Under the pieces are notes generated by a model, which did no database searches, was not told the DNA's origin, and saw only the letters and a list, made by a program, of their open reading frames with translations. Of a stretch of 64,000 nt of DNA, positions 61,621 through 64,000 are shown one piece after another. Each line of letters begins with the position of its first letter. Within the stretch, counting starts at the first letter, position 1. Source of the DNA: Maricaulis sp. (GTDB lineage Bacteria; Pseudomonadota; Alphaproteobacteria; Caulobacterales; Maricaulaceae); assembly GCF_030149515.1 (NCBI RefSeq), contig NZ_JASBRI010000020.1:1-64000 (forward strand), written 5' to 3'. The position numbers and the translations under genes were made by a program.

Positions 61621-62430
61621 ATGAAAGCCATATCGAGAGAGCACGCGACTTCAGAATGCGAAAAAATTCTGCATGAATCTAAGGCGTACAATATCCAACA
61701 CTCCATATGTCCCAGCCAAAACCAGACCATCGATCTATTTTTGGAGAGACGGTGTGAGCTAGAGGGGGCTTATCTCGAAATTTTTTCGAAGCTAGCTGAC
61801 TACCCGGAGGCATTTAAAGAAATTTTGGAGCTAGTCACACGTGCAGGCAAATTATGGAGTCTTGAAGAATGGTCAAAGGCTCGACAAGATCGCAAGGAAC
61901 TCGAGAGCATCAATCTAAAAATTGAATCCGCCGCAAAAGAATTGGCCAATTTGATTCACGAAAGAAAAATCATAAATAATCGATCACATTTTTCAATAGG
62001 CAACCTACACAATATAGTAAACGTAATAGAGAAGGCGTCTAAAAACAATTATGTATATAAATTCCACCTGCGCGAGCCCCTACTCGCACTTCGCGCACGG
62101 TTCGACTATAAGTACTGGCCGACGGTGGAGGAATGCTGCATGGCGATCGCATCTGACGCGTCTGAAAGCGTACCAAACGCCAATAACGCGGTTGCCGAGG
62201 CGGTCACTAGAAGCCAAAGAAACTCGAAAGCAGACTTCTTCAAGGCACTTCTGGTCGATATCGATGAACTTCTAGAAGACTTTCCTTTTGAAATTCCTGA
62301 TAATTTCAAGCTATCGGACGAAACTATCGCCACGCTAGGAAACTGCATTCTCGAACTGGAAGCTAATTCTCTCGTAGATGGTCAATATATCAAACGACTC
62401 CGACAGGGGATGCGCCATCGTTCGGACTGA
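61621..62430 (+). CDS. AT-rich orphan gene, unknown 269-residue protein
   Basis: I recognise no family. The product is soluble and mostly helical: a charged helical region (about 40-115, with EEWSKARQDRKELESINLKIESAAKELANL in stretches) and a second half with FLEDFPFEIPDNF-like acidic segments. There is no signal or membrane helix. Codon use is clearly AT-richer than all genes before 61 kb, suggesting transfer. AGAGG precedes ATG 61621. The palindromic element lies just upstream. A defence or mobile-element accessory role is possible but not shown. Confidence 0.62.
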   Translation: MKAISREHATSECEKILHESKAYNIQHSICPSQNQTIDLFLERRCELEGAYLEIFSKLADYPEAFKEILELVTRAGKLWSLEEWSKARQDRKELESINLKIESAAKELANLIHERKIINNRSHFSIGNLHNIVNVIEKASKNNYVYKFHLREPLLALRARFDYKYWPTVEECCMAIASDASESVPNANNAVAEAVTRSQRNSKADFFKALLVDIDELLEDFPFEIPDNFKLSDETIATLGNCILELEANSLVDGQYIKRLRQGMRHRSD

Positions 62431-62676
62431 ACCCGCGCGCCACTATTGGTGATCTTCGTGACCACGCGACCCCAAAACCCCCTCTTCGACGCAGCGGATG
62501 AGACGCGGGGTGAGACTTCCTATCTCACTCCACCTCGGCGTCATTTCGCCCAGATGATCCGTAAAAGCGGGATGCACCGCCGGGCCATACAAACCGATCC
62601 AGAAGCAGGCACGATCCCCGCTGCAAGTCTCTAGAGAAAAATGAGTTTATGGACCCCAGTCCGCTTTCTTACCCGT
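62431..62676. other. Intergenic region between convergent AT-rich genes
   Basis: This region carries no convincing gene. At 62644-62662 the sequence GAGTTTATGGACCCC resembles part of the right arm of the palindrome at 61304-61492 (GAGTCTATGGGTCCC), with about two thirds of positions matching; it may be a degenerate fragment of the same repeat type. No T-run terminator was seen. Confidence 0.45.
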
Positions 62677-63396
62677 TTACGGGATAACGTACGCTCGCTC
62701 TTCAATCCGGTCAGGGTTTGGAGGGATTAGGATGACCTCGTCAAATACCCCTTTGTCGACCTTGGCGTCCTTGAAGAGCTCTCGGTCAAAATCATCGAGT
62801 CCATGGGCCACGTGATCTACGAGTACGAGCATCCAATTGCGGTACTTTTGTTTGCGAGGTGCAATTTTTTTGCTCTTTTCCTGAATGGCGTGCTCGACGC
62901 TCTTTGAAAGGATTTCCAAGAGCCACCCACCAGATGAATCATCAAAACCCCCGCCCAAGACGAACTGACGCCCCAAAGGCTTTGAAGCTTTTACGATTTC
63001 GACTTGGACAGTACCCGCCACACGCTGCCAGGTAGACGTTGCGAAGTCACCAGCAAGAAACTCATTCAAGGTTTGAACTAGAGCGCTCTGAAGGACCTTT
63101 CGCTTTGGCAGAGGGCGATCAAATTTAATCAAAACAAAGTAGCTGTCGGCACGCCCTTTCGTCTCAAACTTCTCAAGAACTTGACGCACCGTCTTCCACA
63201 GCGGAACGGCCGCTTCTTCTATACTCGCAACCTTCCCACTTGACGACTGCACCAGTTGATCAATTCGGCGCACCTCTACAGCAAGCGAGCCATCACAAAC
63301 GAAATCAGGGGGCACATTTCCGTCGGGCTCGTACTCAATCTTCGCCCAACCTTGACGTTCCAAAAAGACTTTCACCAAAGCTTCGGATCGATCCAT
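62677..63396 (-). CDS. Orphan 239-residue protein, possible PD-(D/E)XK-type nuclease fold
   Basis: The ATG lies three bases after the guaA TAG, with GGAG inside the last guaA codons, so it is coupled to guaA. The N-terminal region has the spacing of a PD-(D/E)XK core: PPDF (Asp31), then a hydrophobic strand ending in Glu41 of AVEVRR (E-x-R rather than E-x-K), preceded by a helix with Glu5. The rest is alpha/beta with a Lys-rich region near 175-185. Codon use is AT-richer than guaA. I do not recognise the family; the nuclease reading is inference. Confidence 0.6.
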   Translation of the reverse strand: MDRSEALVKVFLERQGWAKIEYEPDGNVPPDFVCDGSLAVEVRRIDQLVQSSSGKVASIEEAAVPLWKTVRQVLEKFETKGRADSYFVLIKFDRPLPKRKVLQSALVQTLNEFLAGDFATSTWQRVAGTVQVEIVKASKPLGRQFVLGGGFDDSSGGWLLEILSKSVEHAIQEKSKKIAPRKQKYRNWMLVLVDHVAHGLDDFDRELFKDAKVDKGVFDEVILIPPNPDRIEERAYVIP

Positions 63397-63399
63397 CCC

Positions 63400-64000
63400 C
63401 TACTCCCACTCAATCGTCCCCGGTGGCTTGCTGGTCACATCATACACCACCCGGTTCACGCCGCGGCATTCATTGATGATCCGGGTTGCCACGCGGCCGA
63501 GGAAATCGTGCTCGAACGGGTAGTAATCCGCCGTCATGCCGTCCACCGATGTCACCGCCCTGAGCGCCAGCACATGGTCGTAGGTGCGTTCGTCGCCCAT
63601 CACGCCGACGGTGCGCACGGGCAGGAGGACCGAGAAGGCCTGCCAGATCTTGTCATAGAGGCCTTCCTTGCGGATCTCGTCGATATAGATCGCGTCGGCC
63701 TTGCGCAGGATGTCGGCCTTTTCCTTCGAGACGGCGCCGGGGATGCGGATGGCCAGGCCCGGCCCCGGGAAGGGGTGACGGCCGACGAAGGCTTCGGGCA
63801 GGCCCAGCTCACGGCCCAGCGCCCGTACCTCGTCCTTGAACAGTTCGCGCAGGGGTTCCACCAGACCCATATTCATGCGTTCGGGAAGGCCGCCGACATT
63901 GTGGTGCGACTTGATCGTGACGGAGGGACCGCCATCGAAGGAAACACTTTCGATCACGTCCGGATAGAGCGTGCCCTGGGCCAGGAAATCGGCGCCGCCG
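63400..64000 (-). CDS. guaA: GMP synthase (glutamine-hydrolysing), C-terminal part
   Basis: The gene runs off the window edge, and 199 C-terminal codons are present. Blocks [37 protein letters not shown] and the dimerisation-domain end GTIEWE identify the XMP-amination part of GuaA. The C-terminus is intact, so the neighbouring insertion left guaA whole. Its stop is followed after three bases by the start of the orphan gene. Confidence 0.96.
   Translation of the reverse strand, partial: GGADFLAQGTLYPDVIESVSFDGGPSVTIKSHHNVGGLPERMNMGLVEPLRELFKDEVRALGRELGLPEAFVGRHPFPGPGLAIRIPGAVSKEKADILRKADAIYIDEIRKEGLYDKIWQAFSVLLPVRTVGVMGDERTYDHVLALRAVTSVDGMTADYYPFEHDFLGRVATRIINECRGVNRVVYDVTSKPPGTIEWE

Noticed and set aside
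62446..62634. 62-codon plus-strand frame
   Set aside because: Lies in the spacer between convergent genes, no ribosome-binding site and no protein character.
61100..63420. att-site direct repeat of the guaA 3' end flanking the AT-rich island
   Set aside because: I looked for a second copy of the last guaA bases near 61500 and in the spacer and found none by eye.
63400..64000. guaA as a truncated pseudogene
   Set aside because: The frame stays open to the window edge and the C-terminus is complete, so it is cut only by the window.

Overview
The window is high-GC alphaproteobacterial chromosome. Gene content and order (hda-ppk-ppx facing purM-purN; lptF-lptG-lptD-surA-pdxA-rsmA; rpsF-rpsR-rplI-dnaB-alr-radA-cvpA-purF; yfgM-bamB-der) fit an aerobic heterotroph of the Caulobacterales/Maricaulales/Hyphomonadaceae type. 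The family-level placement is inferred from gene order and protein style, not from an alignment. No rRNA, tRNA, CRISPR array, transposase or integrase was found by eye.

Layout. 0.3-3.8 kb: a TetR regulator with a candidate operator, two PlsC-type acyltransferases and an LplT-like MFS exporter, forming a phospholipid acyl-chain cluster. 3.9-9.4 kb: RNase D facing a Ppx/PPK1 polyphosphate pair coupled to the DnaA-regulator Hda. 9.4-15.4 kb: a DUF2066 protein divergent from purM-purN-arfB, then a LysE exporter, ndk with a terminator, a small membrane protein and an exported M28 peptidase. 15.5-20.6 kb: an ABC-F ATPase, an orphan 100-residue protein, two tandem I78-inhibitor lipoproteins coupled to holC, and pepA. 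20.7-28.4 kb: the outer-membrane assembly operon. 28.4-34.4 kb: gmk, yicC, mltG, fabF, acpP, fabG and fabD on the minus strand. 34.4-43.6 kb: the S6/S18/L9 operon, with an unusual leader, and the dnaB-to-GNAT run. 43.6-48.1 kb: der, bamB, yfgM-like and panB. 48.2-51.5 kb: two copies of a three-gene cassette (small membrane protein, ECF sigma factor, two-helix putative anti-sigma protein) separated by an NnrU-like protein. 51.5-57.2 kb: envelope and exported proteins, including a 7-TM receptor fused to a LytTR DNA-binding domain. 57.2-60.6 kb: a redox/stress group (methyltransferase and DUF2938 pair under a SoxR-box-like MerR promoter, glutathione peroxidase, WYL regulator, GST). 60.9-64 kb: a cold-shock protein, a long palindromic element, then two AT-richer orphan genes next to the 3' end of guaA. 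One of these starts three bases after the guaA stop codon.

Most of the window is housekeeping: envelope biogenesis, fatty-acid and purine synthesis, replication and translation. The parts most worth a second look are the guaA-adjacent AT-rich insertion with its palindrome, the duplicated ECF cassette, the SoxR-box-like promoter served by a MerR protein without the SoxR cysteine cluster, and the rpsF leader carrying an exact second copy of the ribosome-binding region. Start codons were moved inward from the longest frames wherever a Shine-Dalgarno sequence, signal peptide, family length or ATGA-type overlap supported it.
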